64,000 nt of DNA from Flavimobilis marinus (GTDB lineage Bacteria; Actinomycetota; Actinomycetes; Actinomycetales; Cellulomonadaceae), in assembly GCF_900113055.1 (NCBI RefSeq), contig NZ_FONZ01000003.1:372001-436000 (forward strand). Direction: 5' to 3'. Positions within the stretch are counted from its first letter, which is position 1. Each line of letters begins with the position of its first letter. This document shows positions 16,352 through 25,142 of the stretch, piece by piece. Both the position numbers and the translations under genes were made by a program. The notes beneath the pieces were generated by a model, which saw only the letters and a program-made list of their open reading frames with translations, made no database searches and was not told where the DNA came from.

Positions 16352-16564
16352 TCAGCCGACCTGCTCGGTGCGCTCCTCGGCGCTGCCGTCGAGCAGCGAG
16401 AGGACCTCGGCCTCGCGGTAGCGGCGGTGGCCGCCGAGGGTGCGGATGGCCGACAGCTTGCCGGCCTTCGCCCAGCGGGTGACCGTCTTCGGGTCTACCC
16501 GAAAGAGACTCGCCACCTCGGCAGGAGTCAGCAGTACGTCGGACTCAGTGCCGTGGACAGGCAT
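16352..16564 (-). CDS. bldC: BldC, MerR-like developmental DNA-binding protein
   Basis: 70 residues, the normal size of BldC. The LLTPAEVASLFRVDPKTVTRW winged helix-turn-helix followed by AKAGKLSAIRTLGGHRRY is nearly diagnostic. BldC binds direct repeats cooperatively and controls entry into development in Streptomyces; in non-sporulating actinobacteria it is a conserved small regulator. A GAAGGAGAG ribosome site precedes ATG 16564. The gene neighbours DUF3073-purM-purF as in Streptomyces. Confidence 0.95.
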   Translation of the reverse strand: MPVHGTESDVLLTPAEVASLFRVDPKTVTRWAKAGKLSAIRTLGGHRRYREAEVLSLLDGSAEERTEQVG

Positions 16565-16686
16565 GGTCTCTCCTTCATGAAGTCTGTTGCGGATACGTCC
16601 ATATCATCGCACCGGAGCCTGGGAGTATTACCCAAAACGCCTGGTCAGATTCGGGCAATCCGGGCTTGACGCGCCTCGCGGGCCTG

Positions 16687-16710
16687 CACGTGTGGCAGCG
16701 CTCACACGTG
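16687..16710. promoter_or_regulatory. 8-8-8 inverted repeat in the bldC/DUF3073 intergenic region
   Basis: CACGTGTG (16687-16694) and CACACGTG (16703-16710) form a perfect inverted repeat with an 8-nt spacer. It lies inside the 376-bp gap (16565-16940) between divergent bldC and the DUF3073 gene. A TTGACG at 16673-16678 could be a -35. The rest of the gap is GC-rich without coding potential. The repeat could be an operator or an RNA hairpin in the DUF3073 leader; nothing decides between these. Confidence 0.4.
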
Positions 16711-16940
16711 GCCCACGGATAAGGCGCGGCGAAACGGCCGCCGGGCACGTCAGCGGGCTCGGCGCAGGGCCGCCCGAGCGCCCAGGGCCCAGGCCCAGCA
16801 GGCGGGCAAGTGGTCCAAACGCCGAGCGAGCATGTACCGTGGGACCACGAACAGACGAGACACCACGCTGGGACCGCCCGTGTGATGTGGCACCGCCACG
16901 CACAGGCCAGTCCCGCCTCTATGTAAGGGGGGTCGGAGCC

Positions 16941-17132
16941 ATGGGCCGCGGCCGTCAGAAGGCGAAGCAGACCAAGGTCGCTCGCGAGCTGAAGTACTAC
17001 ACGCCTCCCACGGACATCCGTGCGCTCGAGCAAGAGCTCGCGCGTTCCGGCCGTACCGACGTCGCGGTGGAGAGCCGTCCGACGCACGACGACGACGAGG
17101 ATCTCGGCGCCCCCTGGAGCAACGAGCGCTGA
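16941..17132 (+). CDS. DUF3073 domain protein
   Basis: 63 residues starting MGRGRQKAKQTKVARELKYY, the fixed N-terminus of DUF3073 proteins, and ending in an acidic DDDEDLGAPW tail. The highly basic N-terminus suggests nucleic-acid binding, but the role is unknown. GGAG precedes the ATG at 16941. Longer in-frame starts upstream have no support. Its position between bldC and purM is conserved in actinobacteria. Confidence 0.9.
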   Translation: MGRGRQKAKQTKVARELKYYTPPTDIRALEQELARSGRTDVAVESRPTHDDDEDLGAPWSNER

Positions 17133-17189
17133 CGCGCTCGGCTCGTCGCCGCGGCACCGTTCGCCTCGGCGTCGGGCCCGCGGCGCGCG

Positions 17190-18296
17190 TCAGCGGTAGT
17201 CGTTGACCAGGCGCACGGCTCCGGCCTGGACTCCCTTGGTGCCAGCGACGACGTCGGCACGCTCGGTGCCAGCCTGCTCGTCGGTCGCAACCGTGCCGAG
17301 CACCCAGGCGGGTACCCCGAGCTGGGCACAGCGCGCGAGGGCCGCGTCGGCGGCGTCCTGCCCGACGACGGCCACCATGCCGACACCGAGGTTGAGCGTG
17401 CTCTCGAGGTCGCCGCGCGGCACCTGACCGAGTTCGCGGACCATCCGGAACACGGGCGGCAGCTCCCACGAGGCGCGGTCGACGGTCGCGATCATGCCGG
17501 CGGGCAGCACCCGGGCGAGGTTCGCGGCCAGCCCCCCGCCGGTGACGTGCGTGTACGCGTGCACCTGCGCGGCGGGGTCGGCCGCCAGCGCGAGGCAGTC
17601 CGCCGCGTAGACGCGGGTCGGCTCCAGGAGCTCCTCCCCCAGCGTGCGGCCGAGGTCCGGCACGTCGCGGTCGAGCGCCCAGCCGGCGTGCGCCACGACG
17701 GCGCGCACGAGCGAGTAGCCGTTGGAGTGCAGGCCCGACGACGCCATCGCGATCAGGACGTCCCCGTCCTGCACACGGTCCGGGCCGAGCAGCGCGTCCG
17801 CCTCCACGACACCCGTGGCCGCGCCGGCGACGTCGTACTCGTCGGGCCCCAGGAGGCCCGGGTGCTCGGCCGTCTCGCCGCCGACGAGGGCGGTGCCGGC
17901 GACCTCGCACGCCTGCGCGATCCCGCGCACCACGGCCGCGATGCGCTCGGGCACCACGCGCCCGCACGCGATGTAGTCGGTCATGAAGAGCGGCTTGGCG
18001 CCGACGACGACGATGTCGTCCACGACCATGCCGACGAGGTCGAACCCGATGGTGTCGTGCTTGTCCATCGCCTGGGCGATCGCCACCTTGGTCCCCACGC
18101 CGTCCGTCGACGTCGCGAGCAGCGGGCGGGTGTAGCTCGCCACCTCGCTGAAGTCGTAGAGGCCGGCGAACCCGCCCACGCCCCCGAGCACCTGCGGCCC
18201 GTGCGTGGCGCGCACGGCGTCCTTCATCAGCTCGACCGCCCGGTCACCGGCGTGCGTGTCGACGCCGGCGGCGGCATAGGTCAGTCCGTCGGTCAT
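17190..18296 (-). CDS. purM: Phosphoribosylformylglycinamidine cyclo-ligase (AIR synthetase)
   Basis: 368 residues. N-terminal YAAAGVDTHAGDRAVELMK, GTKVAIAQ, the GFDLVGMVVDDIVVVGA nucleotide-binding stretch and a C-terminal GGVGGF-type domain fit PurM. It closes the imidazole ring of AIR using ATP in step five of purine synthesis. It lies 13 bp after purF on the same strand, forming a purF-purM operon. The length is normal for the family. Confidence 0.95.
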   Translation of the reverse strand: MTDGLTYAAAGVDTHAGDRAVELMKDAVRATHGPQVLGGVGGFAGLYDFSEVASYTRPLLATSTDGVGTKVAIAQAMDKHDTIGFDLVGMVVDDIVVVGAKPLFMTDYIACGRVVPERIAAVVRGIAQACEVAGTALVGGETAEHPGLLGPDEYDVAGAATGVVEADALLGPDRVQDGDVLIAMASSGLHSNGYSLVRAVVAHAGWALDRDVPDLGRTLGEELLEPTRVYAADCLALAADPAAQVHAYTHVTGGGLAANLARVLPAGMIATVDRASWELPPVFRMVRELGQVPRGDLESTLNLGVGMVAVVGQDAADAALARCAQLGVPAWVLGTVATDEQAGTERADVVAGTKGVQAGAVRLVNDYR

Positions 18297-18309
18297 GGTG
18301 CTCCTCGCG

Positions 18310-19857
18310 TCAGGGGTGGTCGAGCGCGCCGGCGCCGCCGGCGGAGACGGTCAGGTGCGGCAGGTTGTCGGCCGGGTCGCCCAGCGGCAGCTCGTTCTGC
18401 TCCAGCAGGTGCTTGCCGAGGCGGTCCGCGCTCGGCAGCTCGATGGGGTACTTGCCCGTGAAGCAGGCCGAGCAGAGCTGGGTGGTGGGCTGCTCGGTCG
18501 CGGCGATCATCGCGTCGAGCGAGATGTACCCGAGCGAGTCGGCCCCCAGGGAGGCGCCGATCTCGTGGGAGCTGAGCCCGTTGGCGATCAGCTCCGCCCG
18601 CGAGGCGAAGTCGATCCCGTAGAAGCAGGGCCACTTCACGGGTGCGGAGCTGATCCGCACGTGCACCTCGGCCGCGCCGGCCTCCCGGAGCATCCGGATG
18701 AGCGCGCGCTGGGTGTTGCCGCGCACGATCGAGTCGTCGACGACGACGAGCCGCTTGCCGCGGATGACCTCGCGCAGCGGGTTGAGCTTGAGGCGGATGC
18801 CGAGCTGGCGCAGCGAGTCCGACGGCTGGATGAAGGTCCGGCCGACGTAGGCGTTCTTCGTCAGGCCCTGGCCGAACGGGATGCCCGACTCCTGCGCGTA
18901 GCCGACGGCCGCCGGGGTGCCGGACTCCGGGACGGGGATGACGAGGTCCGCCTCAACCGGGTGCTCGCGGGCGAGCTGGCGGCCCATCTCGACCCGTGCG
19001 GCGTGCACGGACCGGCCGGCGATCGTGGTGTCCGGGCGGGCGAGGTACACGTACTCGAACACGCAGCCGGCGCGCTCGACGGGCGCGAACCGCTGCGAGC
19101 GCAGGCCGTCGGCGTCGATCGTGACCATCTCGCCGGGCTCGACCTCACGGACGTACGACGCACCGACGATGTCGAGGGCGGACGTCTCGCTGGCCACGAC
19201 CCAGCCGCGCTCGAGCCGGCCGAGGACGAGCGGGCGCACGCCCTGCGGGTCGCGGGCCGCGTACAGGGTGTGCTCGTCCATGAAGACGAGCGAGAAGGCG
19301 CCGCGCAGCCGGGGCAAGACCTCGAGCGCCGTCGCCTCGAGCGTGTGGTCGGCGTCGCCCGCGAACAGCGCGGTGATCAGCGCCGTGTCCGTGGTGTTGC
19401 CGCGCGCGAGCTCCCCGCGACGCTGGGCGCCGTAGCGCTCCGCGACCAGGTCGACGAGCTCGCCGGAGTTCACGAGGTTCCCGTTGTGCCCGAGCGCGAC
19501 GGTGCCCGACGCGGTCGCCCCGAGCGTCGGCTGGGCGTTCTCCCACGTCACTCCGCCGGTCGTGGAGTAGCGGCAGTGCCCGACGGCGATGTGCCCGGTG
19601 AGCGCGTTGAGCGCGGTCTCGTCGAACACCTGGGACACGAGGCCCATGTCCTTGTAGACGAGGATCTGCGAGCCGTTGCTCGTCGCGATGCCCGCGGACT
19701 CCTGCCCGCGGTGCTGCAGCGCGTACAAGCCGAAGTAGGCGAGCTTGGCGACCTCCTCGCCGGGAGCCCAGACACCGAAGACACCACAGGCGTCCTGGGG
19801 GCCCTTCTCGCCGGGCATCAGGTCGTGATTGAGCAGTCCGTCTCCGCGCGAAGCCAC
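18310..19857 (-). CDS. purF: Amidophosphoribosyltransferase
   Basis: 515 residues from GTG 19857, preceded by GGGAGA. A short propeptide ends before Cys24 (DACGVFGV), the N-terminal nucleophile of the glutaminase domain. The PRPP loop VVVDDSIVRGNT and the Cys residues expected for the Fe-S form (GCVFEY, WPCFYG, LCSACFTGKYP) are present, indicating the Bacillus-type enzyme with autoprocessing and an oxygen-sensitive cluster. It commits PRPP to purine synthesis. In Streptomyces the sterol-carrier gene adjoins purF; here a sulfate transporter operon lies between. Confidence 0.95.
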   Translation of the reverse strand: MASRGDGLLNHDLMPGEKGPQDACGVFGVWAPGEEVAKLAYFGLYALQHRGQESAGIATSNGSQILVYKDMGLVSQVFDETALNALTGHIAVGHCRYSTTGGVTWENAQPTLGATASGTVALGHNGNLVNSGELVDLVAERYGAQRRGELARGNTTDTALITALFAGDADHTLEATALEVLPRLRGAFSLVFMDEHTLYAARDPQGVRPLVLGRLERGWVVASETSALDIVGASYVREVEPGEMVTIDADGLRSQRFAPVERAGCVFEYVYLARPDTTIAGRSVHAARVEMGRQLAREHPVEADLVIPVPESGTPAAVGYAQESGIPFGQGLTKNAYVGRTFIQPSDSLRQLGIRLKLNPLREVIRGKRLVVVDDSIVRGNTQRALIRMLREAGAAEVHVRISSAPVKWPCFYGIDFASRAELIANGLSSHEIGASLGADSLGYISLDAMIAATEQPTTQLCSACFTGKYPIELPSADRLGKHLLEQNELPLGDPADNLPHLTVSAGGAGALDHP

Positions 19858-19967
19858 GTCGCCAGTCTCCCACAGCACACCGCGGGCGACCACGATGCGG
19901 GACTGGCCCTGAACCGGCGCCGCGGAGTCGCCCGCCTCCGGGCGTCTCAGGATCCGGGAAGGCGGGT

Positions 19968-20018
19968 GTCCGCCGTGGGCGGACGGCTGTCCGCTCCGTA
20001 CCGTCACGTCACGTCACG
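19968..20018 (+). promoter_or_regulatory. Inverted and direct repeats upstream of the sulfate ABC operon
   Basis: GTCCGCC-gtg-GGCGGAC (19968-19984) is a perfect 7-3-7 inverted repeat. It is followed at 20001-20018 by three direct CGTCA repeats, about 32-50 bp before the substrate-binding-protein start. They lie between divergent purF and the transporter. Either could be an operator for sulfur-responsive control, but no known consensus is matched. No strong -10/-35 pair is visible. Confidence 0.4.
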
Positions 20019-20049
20019 CCCGTCCCCAGCCTGCAGCCAGGAGCTCGTC

Positions 20050-21084
20050 ATGTCCCGCACCCGCCCGCACCCCGCAGCGCGGCTCGTCGCGCTCGGCGTC
20101 GTGGCGGGACTCGTGGGCTGCACCCCGGCGAGCGCGAGCCCGGACCACCTCACCCTGGTGGGCTTCGCCGTCGTGCGGGCCGCGCACGGCGAGGCACGCG
20201 AGTCGTGGGCGGCGACGCCCGAGGGCGCGGGTGTCGCGTGGTCGAGCGCGTTCGGCGCCTCGGGCGACCAGAGCCGCGCCGTCGCCGCGGGGCTGCCCGC
20301 CGACGTCGTGCATCTCTCGGTGGTCGCGGACGTCGAGCGCCTGGTCACGGCGGGCCGCGTCGACGCCACGTGGGACGACGGGCCCGAGGGCGGCATCGCG
20401 TCGCAGTCCGTCGTCGTGCTCGTCGTGCGTCCGGGGAATCCGCTGGGCGTGACCGACTGGGCCGATCTCACGGCCCCGGGGGTCGAGGTCGTGACGCCCA
20501 ACCCGGGGTCGTCGGGCGCCGCCCGCTGGAACGTGCTCGCCGCCTGGGCCAGCGCTGGCGGCACGCTCCGCGAGGCGCCTGGCGGAGCGCCGGGTGGGAC
20601 ACCGAGCCAGAGCGAGGCCGAGGGCTTCCTCGCCCGCCTGCTCGGCAACGTCGTCGCCTACCCCGGCAGCGGCCGGGACGCGACGACGGCCTTCGCCGCC
20701 GGCACCGGCGACGTCCTGATCTCGACCGAGAACGAGGCCATCCTCGCCCGCCAGCGCGGCGAGGACATCGAGTATGTGATCCCCCCGACGACGTTCCTCG
20801 TGCAGAACCCCGCCGCGGTCACGACGGACGCGCCCGCCCGCGCGCAGGACTACCTCGACCACCTGCGCGGCCCCGAGGGGCAGCGTGCGCTCGCCTCGAC
20901 CGGCTTCCGCCCGCTCGGGGACGTCGGCGAGGTCGTCGTCCCCGGGGCCACCGAGCCCGCGCGCCCGTTCCCCGAGCCGGAGCACCTCGTCACGCTCGAC
21001 GACGTCGGCGGCTGGGCTGCGGTGGACGCCCACCTGTTCGGGCCCGACGGCGTCGTGACGCGCCTCCAGCGGGCGGGCGCATGA
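20050..21084 (+). CDS. Sulfate ABC transporter substrate-binding lipoprotein
   Basis: 344 residues. The signal sequence ends in a lipobox (LVGC, Cys24), so it is a lipoprotein at the outer face of the membrane. The body matches sulfate/thiosulfate-binding proteins (DVVHLSVVADVERL, TPNPGSSGAARWNVLAAW, TTFLVQNPAAV). AGGAG lies six bases before ATG 20050. The stop overlaps the next permease by four bases, as in a four-gene sulfate importer operon. It captures sulfate and hands it to the CysTW channel. Confidence 0.92.
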   Translation: MSRTRPHPAARLVALGVVAGLVGCTPASASPDHLTLVGFAVVRAAHGEARESWAATPEGAGVAWSSAFGASGDQSRAVAAGLPADVVHLSVVADVERLVTAGRVDATWDDGPEGGIASQSVVVLVVRPGNPLGVTDWADLTAPGVEVVTPNPGSSGAARWNVLAAWASAGGTLREAPGGAPGGTPSQSEAEGFLARLLGNVVAYPGSGRDATTAFAAGTGDVLISTENEAILARQRGEDIEYVIPPTTFLVQNPAAVTTDAPARAQDYLDHLRGPEGQRALASTGFRPLGDVGEVVVPGATEPARPFPEPEHLVTLDDVGGWAAVDAHLFGPDGVVTRLQRAGA

Positions 21085-21899
21085 CCGCCGTCGCCGCCCC
21101 CGCACGGAACCGACGCCGCCCGAGCACCCCTGCCCGGGTGGGCCTCGGCGTCGGCGTGCTGTGGTTCAGCGTGCTCGCCCTGCTGCCGCTGGTCGCCGTC
21201 GTGGTCGAGACGTCCTCGGCCGGGTGGGCCGGGTTTCTCGCGACCATCACCGACGCGCAGACCGCCGCGGCGCTGCGCCTCACGGTCACGCAGGCGCTCG
21301 GCGTCACCGCGGTGAACGTCGTCATGGGGACGCTCATCGCGTGGGTGCTCGTGCGTGACCCGTTCCCCGGGCGCCGCGCCGTCGAGGTGCTGATCGACAT
21401 CCCGTTCGCCCTGCCCACGATCGTCGCCGGCCTCGTGCTGCTCTCGCTCTACGGCCCCGGCAGCCCGCTGGGGATCGACGTCGCCGCGACCGAGGCCGCC
21501 GTCACCCTCGCGCTGCTCTTCGTCACGCTCCCGTTCGTCGTGCGCACCGTGCAGCCCGTCCTCGCCGAGCTCGACGCCGACGTGGAGCAGGCCGCGGCGT
21601 CGCTGGGCGCCAGCCCGCTGACGATCCTGCGGCGGATCGTCGCGCCGGCGCTCGCACCCGCGGTCGCGGCCGGGGCCGCGCTGTCGTTCGCCCGGGCCCT
21701 GAGCGAGTACGGCGCCCTCGTGCTGCTGTCCGGCAACCTGCCGATGCGCACGGAGGTCGCCTCGGTGCGCATCCTGTCCTACCTCGAGAGCGGCGACCAG
21801 ACGTCGGCCGCGGCCGTCGCGACGCTCCTGCTCGCGGTGTCGCTGCTGGCGATCGTCGCCCTCGAGCTCATCGGCCGAGCGGCGGTGCGCCGTGGTTAG
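21081..21899 (+). CDS. cysT: Sulfate ABC transporter permease CysT
   Basis: 272 residues with six predicted helices and the cytoplasmic EAA loop (EQAAASLGASPLTILRRIVAP) that contacts the ATPase. IDIPFALPTIVAGLVLL and SFARALSEYGALVLLSGNLP are hallmarks of CysT/CysU. It starts in the 3' end of the binding-protein gene and overlaps cysW by eight bases. It forms the membrane channel with CysW. Confidence 0.93.
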   Translation: MTAVAAPARNRRRPSTPARVGLGVGVLWFSVLALLPLVAVVVETSSAGWAGFLATITDAQTAAALRLTVTQALGVTAVNVVMGTLIAWVLVRDPFPGRRAVEVLIDIPFALPTIVAGLVLLSLYGPGSPLGIDVAATEAAVTLALLFVTLPFVVRTVQPVLAELDADVEQAAASLGASPLTILRRIVAPALAPAVAAGAALSFARALSEYGALVLLSGNLPMRTEVASVRILSYLESGDQTSAAAVATLLLAVSLLAIVALELIGRAAVRRG

Positions 21900-22686
21900 C
21901 TGGCGCCACGCCCGGCGCCTCGTCGTCGTCGGCTACCTCGTCCTCCTCGTGGGCTGGCCCATGAGCCTGGTCGTGCAGGCCACGTTCGCCGACGGCCTCG
22001 ACACCCTCGCCCGCACGCTCGGTGACCCGGCGGTGCGCAGCGCGCTCGGGCTGACGGTCGTCGTGGCCGCGAGCGCCGTCGTCGTGAACACGGTCTTCGG
22101 CGTCGGGATGTCGCTCCTGCTCGTGCGCACCGAGTTCCGCGGCAAGCGCGTGCTGTCGGCCCTGCTCGACCTGCCGCTCTCCGTGTCCCCCGTCGTCGTC
22201 GGGCTCGCGATCGTGCTGGCCTACGGGCAGGACGGCTGGTTCGGGCCCGCGCTCGAGGACGCCGGGTTCCGCGTCGTGTTCGCCCTGCCGGGCATCGTGC
22301 TGGCCACGGCGTTCGTGTCGCTCCCGCTGGTCATCCGCGAGGTCGTGCCCGTCCTCACCGAGATCGGGACCGACGAGGAGCAGGCCGCCCGGAGCCTCGG
22401 GGCCGGTGCGTGGCCGACGTTCTGGCGCATCACGCTGCCCGCCATCAAGTGGGCCGTGGTCTACGGCGTCGTGCTCACCATGGCGCGGTCCCTCGGCGAG
22501 TTCGGCGCCGTGAAGATCGTCTCGGGGAACCTCGAGGGCGCCACCCAGACCGCCACCCTGCTCGTCGAGCAGCGGTACCAGGACTTCGACCAGGGCGCCG
22601 CGTACGCCACGGCGTTCCTGCTCGCCGCCGTCTCCGTCGCCTGCATCGTCGTCATCTCGTTCCTGCGCCCCGAGGAGAAGCCATGA
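21892..22686 (+). CDS. cysW: Sulfate ABC transporter permease CysW
   Basis: 264 residues from a GTG inside cysT. Six membrane segments, the EAA loop ([22 protein letters not shown]) and the [20 protein letters not shown] segment identify the CysW subfamily. It overlaps cysA by four bases. It pairs with CysT to form the sulfate channel. Confidence 0.93.
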   Translation: MVSWRHARRLVVVGYLVLLVGWPMSLVVQATFADGLDTLARTLGDPAVRSALGLTVVVAASAVVVNTVFGVGMSLLLVRTEFRGKRVLSALLDLPLSVSPVVVGLAIVLAYGQDGWFGPALEDAGFRVVFALPGIVLATAFVSLPLVIREVVPVLTEIGTDEEQAARSLGAGAWPTFWRITLPAIKWAVVYGVVLTMARSLGEFGAVKIVSGNLEGATQTATLLVEQRYQDFDQGAAYATAFLLAAVSVACIVVISFLRPEEKP

Positions 22687-23669
22687 GCATCGAGGTCCGC
22701 TCCGTCAGCAAGCAGTTCGGGGACTTTCACGCCCTCGACGACGTGTCGGTGTCCCTGCCCACCGGGCAGCTGACCGCGCTGCTCGGCCCGTCGGGCGGCG
22801 GCAAGTCGACGCTGCTGCGGATCATCGCGGGGCTCGAGGACGCCGACGCCGGCACCGTCGAGATCGAGGGCCGAGACGCCACGCGGCTGCCCGCGCAGCA
22901 GCGCAACGTCGGCTTCGTGTTCCAGCACTACGCCGCGTTCAAGCACATGAGCGTGGCCAAGAACGTCGCGTTCGGGCTCGAGATCCGCAAGGTCGCCAAG
23001 GAGGAGGTCCGGGCACGCGTGGACGAGCTGCTGCGGCTCGTGCACCTCGAGCAGTTCGCGGACCGCCGCCCGTCCCAGCTGTCCGGGGGACAGCGCCAGC
23101 GCATGGCGCTCGCGCGGGCGCTCGCCGTGCGGCCCAGCGTGCTGCTGCTCGACGAGCCGTTCGGGGCGCTCGACGCCCAGGTGCGCAAGGAGCTGCGCGA
23201 GTGGCTGCGACATTTGCACGACGAGTTCCCCGTGACCACCGTGTTCGTCACGCACGACCAGGAGGAGGCGCTCGAGGTCGCGGACGAGATCGTCGTGATC
23301 AACGCCGGCCGCGTCGAGCAGGTCGGGTCGCCCGACTCCCTGTACGACGCCCCGGCGAGCGCGTTCGTGATGAGCTTCCTCGGCCCGGTGACGACGCTCG
23401 ACGGCGCGCTGGTGCGGCCGCACGACGTGGAGCTGGTGGCCCCAGGGCACGGCACCGGGGGGCGGGTCGCGCGAATCACGAGGATCGGGTTCGAGGTGCG
23501 CGTCGAGGTGCGCACGGCCGCTGGGCGCACGGACCTCACGCTGACGCGCTCTGCGGCGCGGGCGCGCGGGATCGCGGTCGGCGAGCAGGTCGAGGTGGCG
23601 CTGGTCGCGGGGGCGACGTCGGTTCCGGCGCCCGGGGCGGTCGCGCGGGAGCTGCTTCCGGCGCGGTGA
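22683..23669 (+). CDS. cysA: Sulfate/thiosulfate ABC transporter ATPase CysA
   Basis: 328 residues. Walker [10 protein letters not shown], signature [15 protein letters not shown], Walker [13 protein letters not shown] and the H-loop [10 protein letters not shown] are intact. A C-terminal TOBE-like domain (~235-325) follows, as in CysA. It energises sulfate import. The sequence just after the stop contains a short tandem duplication (about 20 bp, 23662-23705). Confidence 0.94.
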   Translation: MSIEVRSVSKQFGDFHALDDVSVSLPTGQLTALLGPSGGGKSTLLRIIAGLEDADAGTVEIEGRDATRLPAQQRNVGFVFQHYAAFKHMSVAKNVAFGLEIRKVAKEEVRARVDELLRLVHLEQFADRRPSQLSGGQRQRMALARALAVRPSVLLLDEPFGALDAQVRKELREWLRHLHDEFPVTTVFVTHDQEEALEVADEIVVINAGRVEQVGSPDSLYDAPASAFVMSFLGPVTTLDGALVRPHDVELVAPGHGTGGRVARITRIGFEVRVEVRTAAGRTDLTLTRSAARARGIAVGEQVEVALVAGATSVPAPGAVARELLPAR

Positions 23670-23693
23670 GGTCAGCGGCCGCGCGCGGTGAGG

Positions 23694-24011
23694 TCAGCGG
23701 GCGCGCAGCGACCGGCGGTCGAGGAGCACGGCGACGACGGCGCCGATCAGCACCCCCGCGGCGGCGAGCTCCGTGACGAAGATCGCGAGCGTCCAGCCGC
23801 GGTCGTGCGACGGGAACACGATCAGCCCGACGACGAGGCCCAGGACGAGCCCCACCAGCGCACCCGTCCACAGGAACGCCCGGAACCGCGGCGCCCTGCG
23901 CACGGCCGCCGGGTCCACGAGCTCCACCACGGGGGCGGTCTCGGCGACGCCCTCGGCCGCAGAGGCTGCGTCGTCGTCGTCGCTCGCGGGCGGGTGCGGT
24001 GCGTCAGTCAC
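23694..24011 (-). CDS. Two-helix membrane protein of unknown function
   Basis: 105 residues: an acidic, Asp/Ala-rich cytoplasmic N-terminus (about 40 residues), then two hydrophobic segments (about 47-67 and 75-97) separated by a short SHDRGW loop, ending in a basic tail. I do not recognise a family. It is convergent with cysA and downstream of the sterol-carrier gene on the same strand, with a 70-bp palindromic repeat between the two. Confidence 0.65.
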   Translation of the reverse strand: MTDAPHPPASDDDDAASAAEGVAETAPVVELVDPAAVRRAPRFRAFLWTGALVGLVLGLVVGLIVFPSHDRGWTLAIFVTELAAAGVLIGAVVAVLLDRRSLRAR

Positions 24012-24061
24012 AGGACGAGCCTAACCGCGGCGGCGGGCCGCCTGGCCCCCTCCCCGCTCCG

Positions 24062-24131
24062 CGAGCCCGATAGTTCGGGCTCGATTCCGACAGGGCTCAC
24101 TATCGGAGACGGTGCACGGCTATCGGACTCG
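24062..24131. repeat. Palindromic repeat family A, copy A1 (70 bp)
   Basis: One of four 70-bp elements that align without gaps (others at 33495, 34767 and 48448). The outer arms are CGAGCCCGATAG and CTATCGGACTCG. A second, more degenerate pair lies inside. It sits between the stop of the sterol-carrier gene and the start of the two-helix membrane protein. This copy is the most diverged of the four. Confidence 0.85.
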
Positions 24132-24149
24132 AAGGGTCGCGCGGAGGCT

Positions 24150-24521
24150 TCAGCGGCGGCGGGCGGCCTGGAGCGGGAGCAGGTGGGAGATGTCGGCGCG
24201 GTCGCCGGACGCGCGCAGGCGTCCACCGGCGCGCGCCTCGTCCCACGTCAGCTCCCCGGCCGCGAGCGCGAGCCAGGTCTGCGGGTCGGTCTCGACGACG
24301 TTCGGCGGGGTGCCGCGCGTGTGGCGCGGGCCCTCGACAGCCTGCACCGCGCCGTCGGGCGGGACGCGTACCTCGACGCTGCGCCCGGGGGCGACGTCGG
24401 CCAGCTCCTCGAGCGTGAAGCGCACGGCTGTCGCCCGGGTCGCACGGTCGTCGGCGCCGTCCTGCCAGCGGGCCAGCGCGGCGCGCCCGTCAGCGGGGTC
24501 GGTACGGCGGCGGGGAGGCAT
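24150..24521 (-). CDS. Sterol carrier family protein
   Basis: 123 residues from ATG 24521. The C-terminal part has the SCP2-like features seen in the actinobacterial sterol carrier family: VRFTLEELADVAPGRSVEVRVPP and a TWLALAAGELTWDEARAGG motif that is typical of this domain. It probably binds a lipid or other hydrophobic ligand. In related genomes it lies next to purF; here the sulfate operon and a membrane-protein gene are between them. The frame is open upstream to 24593 without homology. Confidence 0.8.
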   Translation of the reverse strand: MPPRRRTDPADGRAALARWQDGADDRATRATAVRFTLEELADVAPGRSVEVRVPPDGAVQAVEGPRHTRGTPPNVVETDPQTWLALAAGELTWDEARAGGRLRASGDRADISHLLPLQAARRR

Positions 24522-24559
24522 GGACCGATCGTAGGCTGCGGTGCCACGCTGGGGCATGA

Positions 24560-24694
24560 GCACCGACGACGGAGCACCGATGCCCGCGCTCACGCACCGC
24601 CGCCAAGCGGCTGCGGTCTCTCGGCCTCGACGCTGCGAGCGTCTCCGGAGGCATGGCAGCCTGGGAGAACGCCGGCGGCGGCGTCCGGCGCTGA
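24560..24694 (+). pseudogene. Rhodanese C-terminal remnant
   Basis: In one frame, 24581-24694 reads like the end of a rhodanese domain: a Cys followed by PRSRTAAKRLRSLGLDAA, then SVSGGMAAWENAGGGV and a TGA. This corresponds to the active-site loop onward (CRSGxRS...GGMxAW). The loop is degenerate and a stop cuts the frame at 24560, so only about 45 residues survive. The next gene is a DUF302 protein, a frequent neighbour of rhodaneses in sulfide or persulfide operons. I read it as the decayed first gene of such an operon. Confidence 0.65.
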
Positions 24695-24730
24695 GTCCCG
24701 CCCGCCCAGAACGACCGACGAAGGCGCACC

Positions 24731-25126
24731 ATGAGCTACGTCCTCACCGTCCGCACGGCCCAGCCGTTCGAGGCCACCGTCACCGCCGTGCGGGACGCCC
24801 TCGCCGCCCAGGTCTTCGGCATCCTCACCGAGATCGACATGGCCGGCACCCTCAAGGCCAAGCTCGACGTCGATGTCCCGGCCCAGGTGATCCTCGGCGC
24901 GTGCAACCCGCCGCTCGCCTATCGCGCGCTCCAGGCGGAGGAGTCGATCGGGCTCCTGCTGCCCTGCAACGTCGTCGTCCGCGACGCCGGCGACGGGCAG
25001 ACGATCGTCCAGGCGATGGACCCGCAGGTGATGGTCGGCGTGACCAAGAACGACGCGCTGCGCACGGTGGCCGACGACGCCGCTGCGCGCCTGCGTGCGG
25101 CGCTCGACGCGCTGCCGACCACCTGA
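24731..25126 (+). CDS. DUF302 domain protein
   Basis: 131 residues. The DUF302 pattern is clear: an N-terminal strand-helix (FEATVTAVRDALAAQVFGILTEID), the VDVPAQVILGACNPPLAYRAL core and a LLLPCNVVVRD strand with conserved Cys residues. Family members often sit in rhodanese, persulfide dioxygenase or copper/sulfur-stress operons; the biochemical role is unsettled. Only a rhodanese remnant precedes it here. AAGG lies a few bases before the ATG. Confidence 0.88.
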   Translation: MSYVLTVRTAQPFEATVTAVRDALAAQVFGILTEIDMAGTLKAKLDVDVPAQVILGACNPPLAYRALQAEESIGLLLPCNVVVRDAGDGQTIVQAMDPQVMVGVTKNDALRTVADDAAARLRAALDALPTT

Positions 25127-25142
25127 CCGCGGCGCCCGCCCC

